Source: JAWPMV01 sp038527215 (lineage in GTDB: Bacteria > Bacteroidota > Bacteroidia > J057). From it: a DNA stretch of 64,000 nt. The notes beneath the pieces are model-generated. The model saw only the letters and a program-made list of their open reading frames with translations. It made no database searches and had not been told where the DNA came from. Positions 1 through 9,153 of the stretch are shown piece after piece. The stretch is from positions 41,434 to 105,433 of the forward strand of contig JBCBGC010000008.1 in assembly GCA_038527215.1 (NCBI GenBank), in the 5' to 3' direction. Numbering within the stretch: the stretch's first letter is position 1; each line of letters opens with the position of its first letter. The translations under genes were made by a program, and so were the position numbers.

Positions 1-1186
1 CCAGGTCTGCCAGGAGTACGCCCCGGCTGATCTGCGACAAGACGCTCAGGTTACAGAAACTCGGTCCGCGGGCTTTGCACCGAAAGGGAATATCTCTTTT
101 GCCCTCCGCGATAAAGTAAAAGCCTAATTCGCCTCGGGGATTTTCTGCTCGCACATAAAAGTCCTGGGCTTTGGGCCGGGCTTTGGGCGGACAGAGCGCC
201 CGCGGGTCAAAAGTCGGGCTGCGTGGATATTGCTTGGTCAGCCTTTCCAGACATTGCTCGACCAGCCTCAGGGATTGCTCGACTTCGTCTACTCGGACCT
301 TGAAGCGGTCCCAGCAGTCGCCTACGGTGCCCATTTCACCTTTACCTACGGGGATATCAAACTCCAACTCCCCGTACACGCTGTATTTGTCAACTTTACG
401 TAAGTCCCATTTGAGGCCAGAGCCGCGCAGCACCGGACCCGAGCAGCCATAATTGACGGCGGTCTGCATGGGGAGCACCCCTACATTGGCGGTGCGCTTG
501 ACGAAAATTTCATTCCCCGTCAGCAGGCGGTTAAGTTCCTCCATCTTGGGACGGAAATAGGTGACAAATTCCTGGCACCTTTCTTCAAAGCCTACCGGGA
601 GATCATAAAATATGCCGCCCACCCAGATGTAGTTGTACAGCATGCGAGCCCCGGAGGCCCATTCGAGCAGGTTCATGATGTGCTCCCGATCCCGGAAGGT
701 CCAAAGAAAAGGCGTGACCGCGCCGATGTCCAGGGCATAGGTGCCCAGGGCAATCATATGCGAAGCGATGCGGTTCAGCTCGCACACCAACACCCGGATG
801 TATTCTACCCGGGGCGGAATTTCGTTTTCTATGCCCATCATCCGCTCTACTCCCATGACAAAAGCCAGGTTGTTGTTCATGGAAGAGAGATAGTCCATGC
901 GATCGGTATAGGGCAATATTTGCGGATAAGACAGACTCTCGGCATGTTTTTCAAAACAGCGGTGCAAGTAGCCCAAATGCGGAATGACTTCTACCACCAG
1001 TTCTCCATCGGTCACCACTTCCAACCGTAGTACGCCATGGGTAGAGGGATGTTGAGGCCCCAGGTTGAGGATCATTTCCTCTGTTTTGAGGTCCTCTAAT
1101 TGGGTTTTGTTGGGAGCCGCTCGTTTGAGGAGTTCCTCATAAGTGAGCTCCATCCGCTCGGCATGTGGCAGGTGCGTCTCTTCCAT
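1..1186 (-). CDS. nuoD: NADH-quinone oxidoreductase subunit D (partial, 3' end cut by window edge)
   Basis: 49-kDa subunit of respiratory complex I, part of the peripheral arm that forms the quinone-binding site with NuoB. The reading frame starts at the ATG at 1186, one base after the nuoC stop, and stays open to the window edge (395 codons), so only a few C-terminal residues are missing relative to the usual ~400-410. Family motifs are visible: LNLGPQHPSTHGVLRL near the N-terminus, the HLGYLHRCFEK stretch, DRMDYLSSMNNNLAF, and near the edge PSFCNLSVLSQISRG, matching the conserved PSFxNL region. It is the third gene of a minus-strand nuoB-nuoC-nuoD run that presumably continues to the left. 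A second in-frame ATG at 1153 is possible but the upstream start fits the tight spacing. Confidence 0.96.
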   Translation of the reverse strand, partial: MEETHLPHAERMELTYEELLKRAAPNKTQLEDLKTEEMILNLGPQHPSTHGVLRLEVVTDGELVVEVIPHLGYLHRCFEKHAESLSYPQILPYTDRMDYLSSMNNNLAFVMGVERMMGIENEIPPRVEYIRVLVCELNRIASHMIALGTYALDIGAVTPFLWTFRDREHIMNLLEWASGARMLYNYIWVGGIFYDLPVGFEERCQEFVTYFRPKMEELNRLLTGNEIFVKRTANVGVLPMQTAVNYGCSGPVLRGSGLKWDLRKVDKYSVYGELEFDIPVGKGEMGTVGDCWDRFKVRVDEVEQSLRLVEQCLERLTKQYPRSPTFDPRALCPPKARPKAQDFYVRAENPRGELGFYFIAEGKRDIPFRCKARGPSFCNLSVLSQISRGVLLADL

Positions 1187-1187
1187 G

Positions 1188-1676
1188 CTAGTAAGCGATT
1201 TTGATTCCGTGGTAGCTGTCCGGGCTTTCGTAGTCCTTGCGCAGGGGATGCCCTTCCCAGTCGGCTGGCATCAGGATGCGCCGCAGGTCCGGATGCCCCC
1301 TAAAGAAAATGCCCACCAAATCGTAGGCTTCCCGTTCGTGCCAGTCCGCAGCTTTCCAAACGCTGGTTACGGAAGGAATATCCATAGAGCCATCGCGCGG
1401 TACGCGGATTTTGACCACCAGGCCATGTTCATGGATCAGGGAATACAGATGGTAGACCACCCCCATTTCTTCGCTTTTGACCCCATAGTCCACGCCGGAA
1501 AGGCAAGCCAGGAAGTCAAAGTAGAGGGAATCAGTATCTCGCAACCAGCGAGCTACTGCCTCCCAGGATTCAGGGGCGAGTTGCACCCAGGGTTGTTTGG
1601 CTTCGGCCTCCGTATCGAGGACGATTTCCTCTCCAAATTGCTGGACCAGAAGATTCTTTATGTCAGTAAAGGTCAT
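1188..1676 (-). CDS. nuoC: NADH-quinone oxidoreductase subunit C
   Basis: 30-kDa subunit of complex I, a soluble peripheral-arm component. The C-terminal half shows the family signature: ADWHEREAYDLVGIFFRGHP followed by LRRILMPADWEGHPLRKDY. The ATG at 1676 (MTFTDIKNL) gives 162 aa and begins 4 bases after the nuoB stop. An earlier ATG at 1712 would add 12 residues and overlap nuoB by 32 bases; I prefer the shorter form because the extra residues are not family-like. It lies between nuoB and nuoD, as in most complex I operons, and is co-transcribed with them. Confidence 0.95.
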   Translation of the reverse strand: MTFTDIKNLLVQQFGEEIVLDTEAEAKQPWVQLAPESWEAVARWLRDTDSLYFDFLACLSGVDYGVKSEEMGVVYHLYSLIHEHGLVVKIRVPRDGSMDIPSVTSVWKAADWHEREAYDLVGIFFRGHPDLRRILMPADWEGHPLRKDYESPDSYHGIKIAY

Positions 1677-1680
1677 AAAA

Positions 1681-2208
1681 TCAAGATTGAGGGCTAGGCA
1701 AACCAGGCTCATCCTTTTTCATCTCAGGAATCAGCAGGCTTTCTCCCCGGATTTTGGCTTGCAATTGTAAAATGCCGCCGATGAGGGCTTCCGGGCGAGG
1801 CGGACAACCCGGCACATAAACATCCACCGGAATGATGCGGTCTACCCCTTTGACCACGTGGTAGCCATGTTCCCAGTAGGGGCCTCCGCAGTTAGAGCAG
1901 GAACCCATGGAAATGACGTAGCGAGGCTCAGACATCTGTTCATAGAGGCGTCGAACCCGATCCGCCATTTTGAAGGTGACGGTCCCGGCCACAATCATCA
2001 CGTCGGATTGCCGGGGAGACGGGCGGGGAAACACCCCGATGCGGTCCAGGTCGTAGTGACTGGCATTAGAAGCCATCATTTCAATGGCGCAGCAGGCGAG
2101 GCCAAAGCCCATAGGCCATAGCGAAGACAGGCGCACCCAATTGAGCAATTCATCCAATTGCGTGATCACGATTTTGCCCTGTCCGGTTTTGGTATCCAAT
2201 AATCCCAT
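1681..2208 (-). CDS. nuoB: NADH-quinone oxidoreductase subunit B
   Basis: PSST-type subunit of complex I; it carries the terminal 4Fe-4S cluster N2 that passes electrons to quinone. The 175-residue product has the diagnostic cysteines: a tandem Cys pair in GFGLACCAIEMM, one in SMGSCSNCGGPYW and one in VYVPGCPPRPEAL. The region after the first pair (DLDRIGVFPRPSPRQSD) is also typical. It is the first gene of the nuoBCD run here. nuoA, which normally sits directly upstream, is instead at 10875-11339 on the same strand with 8.7 kb of unrelated genes in between, so nuoB must have its own promoter in the 2209-2503 gap, which is shared with the divergent kinase gene. Confidence 0.97.
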   Translation of the reverse strand: MGLLDTKTGQGKIVITQLDELLNWVRLSSLWPMGFGLACCAIEMMASNASHYDLDRIGVFPRPSPRQSDVMIVAGTVTFKMADRVRRLYEQMSEPRYVISMGSCSNCGGPYWEHGYHVVKGVDRIIPVDVYVPGCPPRPEALIGGILQLQAKIRGESLLIPEMKKDEPGLPSPQS

Positions 2209-2305
2209 CTCGTTTCCTGCTTAGGTGTCCGTAGGGTAAAGGTAAGGAGAAAGGTCCGCTTTAGAAATACGCTTTCTACATCAGGAGATAGCGATATGAA
2301 TGGGA

Positions 2306-2335
2306 TTTCTAAGGGTAATGCCTAAATTACCTTTG
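2306..2335 (+). promoter_or_regulatory. Putative Bacteroidota-type promoter for the hybrid kinase gene
   Basis: The -7 box TACCTTTG at 2328-2335 fits TAnnTTTG exactly. The -33 box is weaker: TTTC at 2306-2309 with an 18-base spacer. The leader to the ATG at 2504 would be about 160 nt. The remainder of the nuoB/kinase divergent gap (2209-2503) holds no other clear signal. Confidence 0.35.
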
Positions 2336-2503
2336 CATAATTCGTCAACTTACAGCCCAGTCAGTTATATTGTTGTTTAAACGCACTTTTTGCGGCGGAA
2401 CGAAAGAGAAAAAGAATATTCCTTTCGAAAAGGCGTATTAAATAAGCGCCAGTGGGGCTGATTTATCGCGAAAAGGGGCGCAAATTGCCTTACAGAACGG
2501 CCC

Positions 2504-5500
2504 ATGTACCTAAGAATCACCTGTCTGCTATGTTTCCTCTTTTGGGGAGGGAACCTGGCGAAAAGCCAATCTATATACGTTCCGGTGGACCGTACCACCA
2601 TTCAGGTGGAGCAGGCCTGGGGGTTGGAAGATGATGCAGGGACCCTAACGCTTGCAGAAGTCCTGGAGAAAGGGACTTTTCAATATCAACATTTAGATAG
2701 CCTCTTGGCCGGACCGGCGGAAACCAAATGGATTCGCTTTGGCCTCCGCAATACCCTCAATGAAAGTGAAACCTTCATTCTGGATTTTGATCCTTTTTGG
2801 ATAGAATTGGATTTATACCAGCTCGAGGAAGGACAGCTAGTAGATACCCTGGTCTCAGGTTTTGCCCGAAAACCCGCCGAAAAGGATATGCTCTATCGGA
2901 ACCAGAATTACCTGCCGGTAAAACTGGCCCCGCAGCAAGCGGCAGAATTTTATCTTCGCCTTAAAACCCATCCTCAGCTTAAATTTCCCATGGAACGCGG
3001 CTCCTTCAATGTGCAGGGAGAAGCACCTATCCTGGAAAAGGAGAGCCGCATCGAAAAATACCTCCTTTTCTTCCTGGGGATATTTTTCGTGATGTTCTTC
3101 TACAACCTGTTCATTGCCATCAGCACCAAAGAACAGCAGTATTATTCTTATTTATGGGTGATCCTGACCCTGGTGATTTCGCAGGGCTTCAACCTCTTTA
3201 TGTTGTATCCCCTGTTTGACAACTATGCCTTTTTTGTCAAGCTCGTTAATATTAACTCCTTTTTCTTTACCTGGGCCTTTGCCCAATTTACGAGAGGATT
3301 CCTCAAGGTAAAAGAGCATTCTCCCCGGTGGAACATGGTCCTGACGGCCATTATCATTATTCAGGGGATCGGCGCCACGGTAGGTGTTTTTGGCTTGTAT
3401 ACCCCTTCATTCATGGTCTCAGGCATGAGTACCTTGATCTTTGTTTTCTCCATCTTCTTCATTGCCTGGAGAAGCTATCGGAAAGGGGTCCCTTCTGCGG
3501 GTTACTTCCTCCTGGGGCAGGCCATTTTCCTGATCTCCAATATCATCAATGCCCTCTTTGTCTTTAAGGTTTTTCCCTACTCCGAAATGGGCTTTTTCAT
3601 CCAACCCATGGGCTTTACCATCCAGATGATCATTTTTGCGGTGGCCCTGGCCAATCGGATCAATGACCTGAGTGTCCAGAATGAGGAAAAGCAGTATCAA
3701 CTGCTGGTCAGTGAGCGGAAAAACCTCAAACTGGAAAAAGAAAGGACGGAGCGTCTGGAAGCCATGAATCGGCTCAAAGATCAGTTTTTAGCCAATATTT
3801 CCCATGAACTTCGTACCCCGCTCAACGGCATCATCGGCATCTCGGAAGGCTTGTATGATATGGCGGATCGGGTGACGCCGCCCAGAATCAGAGAGAATCT
3901 GGAAATGGTGGTTTCTTCGGGTAAAAGGCTGGCCAGCCTGGTCAATGACCTGCTGGATTTTTCCAAGCTCAAAAACAAAGACATACAGCTCCAGCAAAAA
4001 AGCATCGGCTTACGCCCGCTGGTGGACGTAGTGGTGAAAATCAACACCGCCCTCACCAAAGGCAAGGCCCTGGTGTTGAACAACGAAATCTCCGAAGACT
4101 TCCCGCCTGTCTGGGTAGACGAAAACCGCATCCAGCAGATTCTGCACAACCTGATCGGAAACGCCATCAAATTCACCGATACGGGTTCCGTGATTATATC
4201 GGCGCGTGCGCATCAGGAGCGGGCCATCATCAATATTGCCGACACGGGGATAGGTATTCCGGAGAACCAACTGGGGCATATTTTTGAAGATTTCGAGCAG
4301 GCAGATGGTTCCATCGAACGAGAGTTTGGCGGTACGGGCTTAGGCTTGAGCATTACCAAGCGGCTGGTGGAACTGCATGGCGGAGAGATATGGGTAGAAT
4401 CGGCGGTAGGCAAAGGCAGTACCTTCTTTTTCAGCCTACCTTTCTCTGAGAAAGCCCCTGAAAAACTGGATACCATGATTTCTGCCGTGGCCAATCAGGC
4501 GTTGATTGACCCTGAAGAACCGCTGGTAGAACCAAGCCCGGTTCCTGTCCAGCCCGCTGCCAGTGGAGCAGCTTCCCTGGTACATTTTCGGCCTCGCCAG
4601 TATAACATTCTGGTGGTGGATGACGAGCCCATCAACCAACAAGTGCTGAAAAACCACCTGGAAGATCAGAACTGCATCATTACCCCGGCCATCAACGGGG
4701 CAGAGGCCCTGGAAAAACTGCAAGGGGATACTAAATTTGACCTGGTGCTCCTTGATGTGATGATGCCGCGCATGTCAGGCTTTGAGGTGTGTAAAAAAAT
4801 CCGGGAGTTTTATCTGCCTTCAGAGCTTCCGGTGATCATGGTAACCGCCAAAAATCAGGTCTCTGACCTGGTAGAAGGCTTTCAGTTCGGAGCGAACGAT
4901 TACCTGGCCAAGCCTTTTTCTAAGTCTGAATTCCTGGCTCGCCTCAATACCCACCTTTTGCTCCACAACATCAACCAGGCGACCGGGAAGTTTGTGCCGC
5001 AGGAATTCCTTCGATCCCTGGGCAAAGCAAATATTACCGATGTCAATCTGGGAGACTTTGTAGAGCGGGAAGTGGCGGTGATGTTTACGGATGTACGGGA
5101 CTACACCAGTCTATCCGAAAAGATGAGCCCGGAAGAGACGTTCAAATTTGTAACGGACTTGTCCAGCCGGATCGGCCCGGAGATCGAGGCCAATCACGGC
5201 TTCATTAACCAGTATTACGGAGATGGGGCCATGTCGATTTTTCTGGAAAAAGCGGAGGACGCGGTGAAGGGAGCCATTGGCGTGCAGAAGGCCATTGAAG
5301 AAATGAATGAGGACCGCAGGAAGGAAGGCTTGAAACCGATTCGCCTGGGTACGGGCTTAGATTCTGGCCCCCTCATCATGGGCATCATCGGCGACCAGCG
5401 TCGCAACGAAGCAACCACCATTTCAGATACGGTGAACACGGCAGCTCGCCTAGAAGGCCTCACCAAAATCTTTGGGGTTTCGGTCATTCTGGGAGAAGGT

Positions 5501-5839
5501 ACCTTTGACCAACTGAGCCGTCCGGAGGATTTTCGCTATCGCTACCTGGGCAAGGTGGCGGTGAAAGGCAAAACCCAGGCCCGCAAGATCTACGAATTTT
5601 TTGACGGAGAGCCGGAAGCGAAAATTAAGCTGCTGCTCCAAACCCGGGATCAATTTGATCAGGCCTTGCGGCATTATGTAAATCGAAATTTTGCTGAAGC
5701 CCTGGAGGCCTTTAACCAGATTTTGGATATCCATCCAGAAGATAGACCTGCAGCATACTACCGGGATCGGGCCTTACATTTTACCCAACAGCCACCCGAA
5801 GAGGCATGGGATGGGGTAGAATTTATGACGCAGAAGTAG
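2504..5839 (+). CDS. Hybrid 7TMR-DISM sensor histidine kinase / response regulator / class III nucleotide cyclase
   Basis: A 1111-aa signalling protein that appears to join a membrane receptor, a phosphorelay and cyclic-nucleotide synthesis in one chain. Order: signal peptide (1-21), 7TMR-DISM-like extracellular domain (about 30-170), seven-helix membrane region (about 185-390), coiled coil, HisKA with H434 in NISHELRTPLNGI, HATPase with N553 and the glycine boxes DTGIGIP and GGTGLGLSI, receiver with D751 in LLDVMMPRMSG, class III cyclase (about 855-1035), then a TPR-like tail. The cyclase keeps both metal aspartates (D863 in FTDVRDYT, D907 in YYGDGAM) and DTVNTAARLE with the transition-state Asn and Arg. 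The base-selecting Lys position reads Gln (INQYYGD), so ATP versus GTP use is uncertain. It converges with the SagB gene with 17 bases of overlap. Confidence 0.92.
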   Translation: MYLRITCLLCFLFWGGNLAKSQSIYVPVDRTTIQVEQAWGLEDDAGTLTLAEVLEKGTFQYQHLDSLLAGPAETKWIRFGLRNTLNESETFILDFDPFWIELDLYQLEEGQLVDTLVSGFARKPAEKDMLYRNQNYLPVKLAPQQAAEFYLRLKTHPQLKFPMERGSFNVQGEAPILEKESRIEKYLLFFLGIFFVMFFYNLFIAISTKEQQYYSYLWVILTLVISQGFNLFMLYPLFDNYAFFVKLVNINSFFFTWAFAQFTRGFLKVKEHSPRWNMVLTAIIIIQGIGATVGVFGLYTPSFMVSGMSTLIFVFSIFFIAWRSYRKGVPSAGYFLLGQAIFLISNIINALFVFKVFPYSEMGFFIQPMGFTIQMIIFAVALANRINDLSVQNEEKQYQLLVSERKNLKLEKERTERLEAMNRLKDQFLANISHELRTPLNGIIGISEGLYDMADRVTPPRIRENLEMVVSSGKRLASLVNDLLDFSKLKNKDIQLQQKSIGLRPLVDVVVKINTALTKGKALVLNNEISEDFPPVWVDENRIQQILHNLIGNAIKFTDTGSVIISARAHQERAIINIADTGIGIPENQLGHIFEDFEQADGSIEREFGGTGLGLSITKRLVELHGGEIWVESAVGKGSTFFFSLPFSEKAPEKLDTMISAVANQALIDPEEPLVEPSPVPVQPAASGAASLVHFRPRQYNILVVDDEPINQQVLKNHLEDQNCIITPAINGAEALEKLQGDTKFDLVLLDVMMPRMSGFEVCKKIREFYLPSELPVIMVTAKNQVSDLVEGFQFGANDYLAKPFSKSEFLARLNTHLLLHNINQATGKFVPQEFLRSLGKANITDVNLGDFVEREVAVMFTDVRDYTSLSEKMSPEETFKFVTDLSSRIGPEIEANHGFINQYYGDGAMSIFLEKAEDAVKGAIGVQKAIEEMNEDRRKEGLKPIRLGTGLDSGPLIMGIIGDQRRNEATTISDTVNTAARLEGLTKIFGVSVILGEGTFDQLSRPEDFRYRYLGKVAVKGKTQARKIYEFFDGEPEAKIKLLLQTRDQFDQALRHYVNRNFAEALEAFNQILDIHPEDRPAAYYRDRALHFTQQPPEEAWDGVEFMTQK

Positions 5840-6887
5840 GCACCCCACACCCCAGCAGGTGCATATGGCCTTCCGTGAATCCATCCAGGCCCAGGGCCGC
5901 TTCTATGTTGCGGTCATTGGCCACGGTGGTAAAACTTCCCAATCCCAAATGGGCGCATAGCAGAAAAAAAGTCTGACTGTAGTAGGCCGCTTCTCTAACC
6001 TGGAAGAGGTAGGCTTTGTTGTGGTGCTGGTAGCTGGATTGGATTTGGGCAAAATCGCTGGTCAGCATAAATAAGCAATGCGCATCGGACGCCCAGGCAT
6101 GCTCTACGGCAAATTCCCGCACCAGGCTTTCTGCTTCTGGTAGATTTAACCTTCGGAGCCCCAGCAATTGCTTTTTGTCCTGCTCGTACTGATAAATGCC
6201 CGGTTCAAGGTCTGATACCCGGAGCACCAACAGATAGGGCTTAATCGGATATCGCCCGCTGGCAGAAGGTACCCGGCGCTGCGAGGAGGTGCCAAAAACT
6301 CCCTGGCATAAATAGGCGAGTTGTTGACGAGTAAGCGGTCGCTGGGAATCGAATTCCCGACAGGTTTTTCGTTTTGCCAGGGCAGAGAAAAAATCATCCT
6401 CTGGCAAAGGCTCGGACAAGTCAAGCTGTGTATGAGGTTGGGGCGGTGAAGCAGGCGGTACCGGTAAGCTAACCTCAGCGGAATTAACCAAAAAGGGCAG
6501 GCGGCTGTCCATATACTGCCAGCGGCTCATGCCGTGATATAAGGCTGCATAAATATTCCAGTGAGCATCGGCCCAGGCCTGCTCTCGTGCCAGGAGACTC
6601 CGACGAGGCATCCTGTCTGAGTGTTGTTCCAACAGCAGGCCTTTATCCAGAAAAAAATCCAGGCGGTGAGAAGGTAAGGAAATGCTCCCCTCAGCTTGCC
6701 ATTGTTCCGTATGAACCGCTAGCAGGGTAGCAAGCTCAGCTTGTTCCAGAATGACAGCCTCTCCGGATAGCAAAGCAAAGGCCCACATTTGCGCATCTCC
6801 CAACTGCTTCTTTTCCAGAAAGTGGGCTTCCATCAGCGGACCGTGGGCATGGTAGAAAAACAGAAATTTGCTTCTTCGCAGCTGCAT
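5823..6887 (-). CDS. SagB-type (McbC-like) FMN-dependent dehydrogenase
   Basis: A 354-aa member of the nitroreductase-fold oxidoreductases that in RiPP pathways oxidise azolines to azoles. The C-terminal half (about 165-350) has the family features: ALAKRKTCREFDSQRPLT at the FMN-binding start, LAYLCQGVFGT, PSASGRYPIKPYLLVLRV, PGIYQYEQ, and FQVREAAYYSQTFFLLCAHLGLG. The first ~110 residues look like the extra N-terminal domain found in SagB proteins. It starts at the ATG at 6887. It lies on the same strand as TfuA and YcaO 1.6 kb upstream, but a cytochrome gene on the other strand separates them, so co-transcription with that trio is not assured. A role in the same modification pathway is an inference from gene proximity. 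Confidence 0.85.
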   Translation of the reverse strand: MQLRRSKFLFFYHAHGPLMEAHFLEKKQLGDAQMWAFALLSGEAVILEQAELATLLAVHTEQWQAEGSISLPSHRLDFFLDKGLLLEQHSDRMPRRSLLAREQAWADAHWNIYAALYHGMSRWQYMDSRLPFLVNSAEVSLPVPPASPPQPHTQLDLSEPLPEDDFFSALAKRKTCREFDSQRPLTRQQLAYLCQGVFGTSSQRRVPSASGRYPIKPYLLVLRVSDLEPGIYQYEQDKKQLLGLRRLNLPEAESLVREFAVEHAWASDAHCLFMLTSDFAQIQSSYQHHNKAYLFQVREAAYYSQTFFLLCAHLGLGSFTTVANDRNIEAALGLDGFTEGHMHLLGCGVPTSAS

Positions 6888-7031
6888 AGGGTAGACAAAA
6901 ACGGGTGAACCCTTGTCGGGATATTGTCAAGAAAATGGAAAATTATTCAATAGTCAATTAGTTGAATTTGAAAAAATTAGAAATCTCCGTACTTTCTTGG
7001 AGAACGCTAACACTACTACAAACCCAATTCC

Positions 7032-8498
7032 ATGAAATCCTCCCTATTGCTTTCTTTGACCCTGGCTTTTCTTTTGCTAGGGGCGGGCTGTCAACCCGAG
7101 AAACCCGAAGACGAAACCGCCGGGCCCCTGACTCCCGTGCTGCGAAGCGATGAGTATACGCCCATCCCTGCAGGTTTCGATTATCCTTTGCCACAGGAAC
7201 AAATATTAGGCTGGGTGAACGCTTACGACCTGGATTCTATCCGCAACCATGCCTGGAACTTATGGGCAGGCGTCAACCAACTCACGGCTTCCGGAGAAAA
7301 AGTCTGGGAAACCTGGCACCCGATTTATCAGGTCATGCCGCCTTCTCCGGAGCCGGATACCAACGGACTGCCTAACCTTGATCCCAATAACAAGACGATT
7401 CCTCAATACGAAACCAAGCATCCCTGCAAGCCAGGATACGGACGTTTTTTAAATGTCCCCCTCATTCTGACTGCCAACATTTTTTATAATGACAAGCTGA
7501 TCAATTGGATTCGGGAAAAAGGCCTGCATCGAGATGCGGTGCTGGATAGCATGTTGAAAGCCGGGATGAAGGAGGTTCCTCATGCGCCCCATGGAGCCAT
7601 GATCATCAAGCATGTTTACTGGCCCGTCAGCAAGTATAAAGAGGAGTTTTCCGTTTTGCCGATGTGGGATGGCCCCGCAGGCAAGGATTCCAATGCCTAT
7701 AATGGATTTGAGACCTGGGACAGAGCGGTAGCCCTGACCATGTATAAGGATGTTCCAGATACCGTAAGTGGGGAATACCTTTGGCATGTCGCGAACCGGG
7801 AAGACTTTAATTATCGGTATGAAAAAATGAGCACTGTCCACATGGACCGCTTTTATACCTTTCCGCTAAACCAAGCCAATCTGGCCCTGCTGTCGGAAAG
7901 TGATAAGTGCATCATCAGCAACTGCTTCAATCAGGCCTTTAACCGGGATATGGAAGAAGGGGATGCCCTGGTGTCACTGGGTATGCATATTTTGTCCAAG
8001 GAAATTCCGGACTGGGCCATGCAGACTGCCTGGTGGCATGACAAACCGGACGCGCCTTACAATCAGAAGTACTCCGCCAATAAACCGACCAATTTACCGC
8101 CCGGTCCCTGGCAGAACTATGTGATGAGTACCGCTTACTTCATGTCCATCCCTAACGCCCCGGGCGGCGAGCCGCACATTGCCTTTAGCCCCTACATTGA
8201 GTGCGTGATTCCCGAAGCGAATCGCATCAACTCCAATTGCCAGAATTGCCATATCCGGGCTGCGCATCCTACAGCGGGCAAGCCCTTTTACATTGCCCAT
8301 ATTACCGGCCAGGAATACGAGGCACCGAATATTCATGGTGCTTTCTACGATTGCGGACGGGAAGGCTTTATCAGCACGGATGATCCGATCTTCAAGGGGT
8401 TGATTCGCACTGATTTTAACTGGTCTATTCCAGACCGTTCGGTGGAGGCAAAACAGGCTGACTCTATCCGAGACTTTGTTTCGGCTTTGCCGCGCTAG
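7032..8498 (+). CDS. Monoheme cytochrome c-like lipoprotein
   Basis: A 488-aa exported lipoprotein: the first 20 residues form a signal peptide ending in the lipobox LGAGC. Near the C-terminus one heme c motif is present, C403-Q-N-C-H407 within SNCQNCHIRAA, followed by the tail FKGLIRTDFNWSIPD. I recall similar monoheme proteins of unknown function in Bacteroidota with a heme motif placed late and a comparable tail. Several other Cys residues (for example CIISNCFN) occur earlier. Its partner or substrate cannot be told from sequence. It sits alone on the plus strand between SagB and TfuA; its stop is 4 bases from the TfuA stop. Periplasmic or outer-membrane electron transfer is the most likely role. 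Confidence 0.75.
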   Translation: MKSSLLLSLTLAFLLLGAGCQPEKPEDETAGPLTPVLRSDEYTPIPAGFDYPLPQEQILGWVNAYDLDSIRNHAWNLWAGVNQLTASGEKVWETWHPIYQVMPPSPEPDTNGLPNLDPNNKTIPQYETKHPCKPGYGRFLNVPLILTANIFYNDKLINWIREKGLHRDAVLDSMLKAGMKEVPHAPHGAMIIKHVYWPVSKYKEEFSVLPMWDGPAGKDSNAYNGFETWDRAVALTMYKDVPDTVSGEYLWHVANREDFNYRYEKMSTVHMDRFYTFPLNQANLALLSESDKCIISNCFNQAFNRDMEEGDALVSLGMHILSKEIPDWAMQTAWWHDKPDAPYNQKYSANKPTNLPPGPWQNYVMSTAYFMSIPNAPGGEPHIAFSPYIECVIPEANRINSNCQNCHIRAAHPTAGKPFYIAHITGQEYEAPNIHGAFYDCGREGFISTDDPIFKGLIRTDFNWSIPDRSVEAKQADSIRDFVSALPR

Positions 8499-8509
8499 GA
8501 AGTTAGCGC
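8492..8509. terminator. Small hairpin between convergent cytochrome and TfuA genes
   Basis: Perfect 6-bp inverted repeat GCGCTA/TAGCGC with a 6-base loop spans both stop codons. A short T run (gggtttttc) follows on the plus strand. It may act as a weak terminator in the plus direction. Confidence 0.35.
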
Positions 8510-9153
8510 CAGGGTTTTTCTTGTAAAAAAGACAGCAGGTCCAGCATTTTTGTGCGATAGGCTGGGAAGCGCTCCTTTATTTCTTCGGGGGAGAAAGGCG
8601 TATGTGGACTCAGTTGTTGGATAAAATCATCCAGCAGTCGATCTCCGAAATAGCGGCTTTTCATGTCTGCAATGATGGCTGCTGCCTGCTTCTTTTCTAC
8701 CCAGTTTTGCTTTACAAAATCTTCCAGACATTCCCGCATATGAACCAACGGCTCACTGAACATCCAGAAATCGGGTCCTGGCCCATGTAAGAGTGCCACT
8801 TCGTCATCCTGGAAGTCCTCCATCCGTTGGAACCACTGGAAGGTTTTGCCATAGCCGATCATGCCCCAGGCTTGCATTTCGTAGGCGCGGATGGCTCCCA
8901 TGGAGGATAGACCAAAAATACGGATGCCGGCTTCCAGGGCTTTTCTCAATTCCAAATGCCCTACGGCAGGATATTCCCGGAAGTAGCCATCTACCACGAT
9001 CAAGGTCCCTTGATAGCCCTGCTGGGTCAAATCTTCCACATTGCCCCGGTATACCGGCGGCATCAGCTGAATATCCAGGGATTCGATCAGGGTCAGCGCT
9101 TCAGGACTCAGACTCGGACCCGCGAACAGGATCGGGGAGGACTTGGGCGGCAT
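8503..9153 (-). CDS. TfuA-like protein, YcaO partner
   Basis: A 216-aa TfuA-domain protein. TfuA proteins act with a YcaO enzyme in peptide or protein thioamidation (thioviridamide-type RiPPs; McrA glycine in methanogens), where they are thought to help deliver sulfur. Family marks: ILFAGPSLSPE (residues 8-18), MPPVYRGNVEDL, LIVVDGYF (51-58), GLSSMGAIRAYEMQAWGMIG (81-100) and the acidic DDEVALLHGPG. The ATG at 9153 lies inside the YcaO gene, a 53-base overlap, which implies translational coupling and a 1:1 partnership. It is the last gene of the 71-aa/YcaO/TfuA run. Confidence 0.9.
   Translation of the reverse strand: MPPKSSPILFAGPSLSPEALTLIESLDIQLMPPVYRGNVEDLTQQGYQGTLIVVDGYFREYPAVGHLELRKALEAGIRIFGLSSMGAIRAYEMQAWGMIGYGKTFQWFQRMEDFQDDEVALLHGPGPDFWMFSEPLVHMRECLEDFVKQNWVEKKQAAAIIADMKSRYFGDRLLDDFIQQLSPHTPFSPEEIKERFPAYRTKMLDLLSFLQEKPWR

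Noticed and set aside
1143..1697. 184-aa plus-strand frame opposite nuoC
   Set aside because: It is antisense to a clear nuoC and has no recognisable feature.
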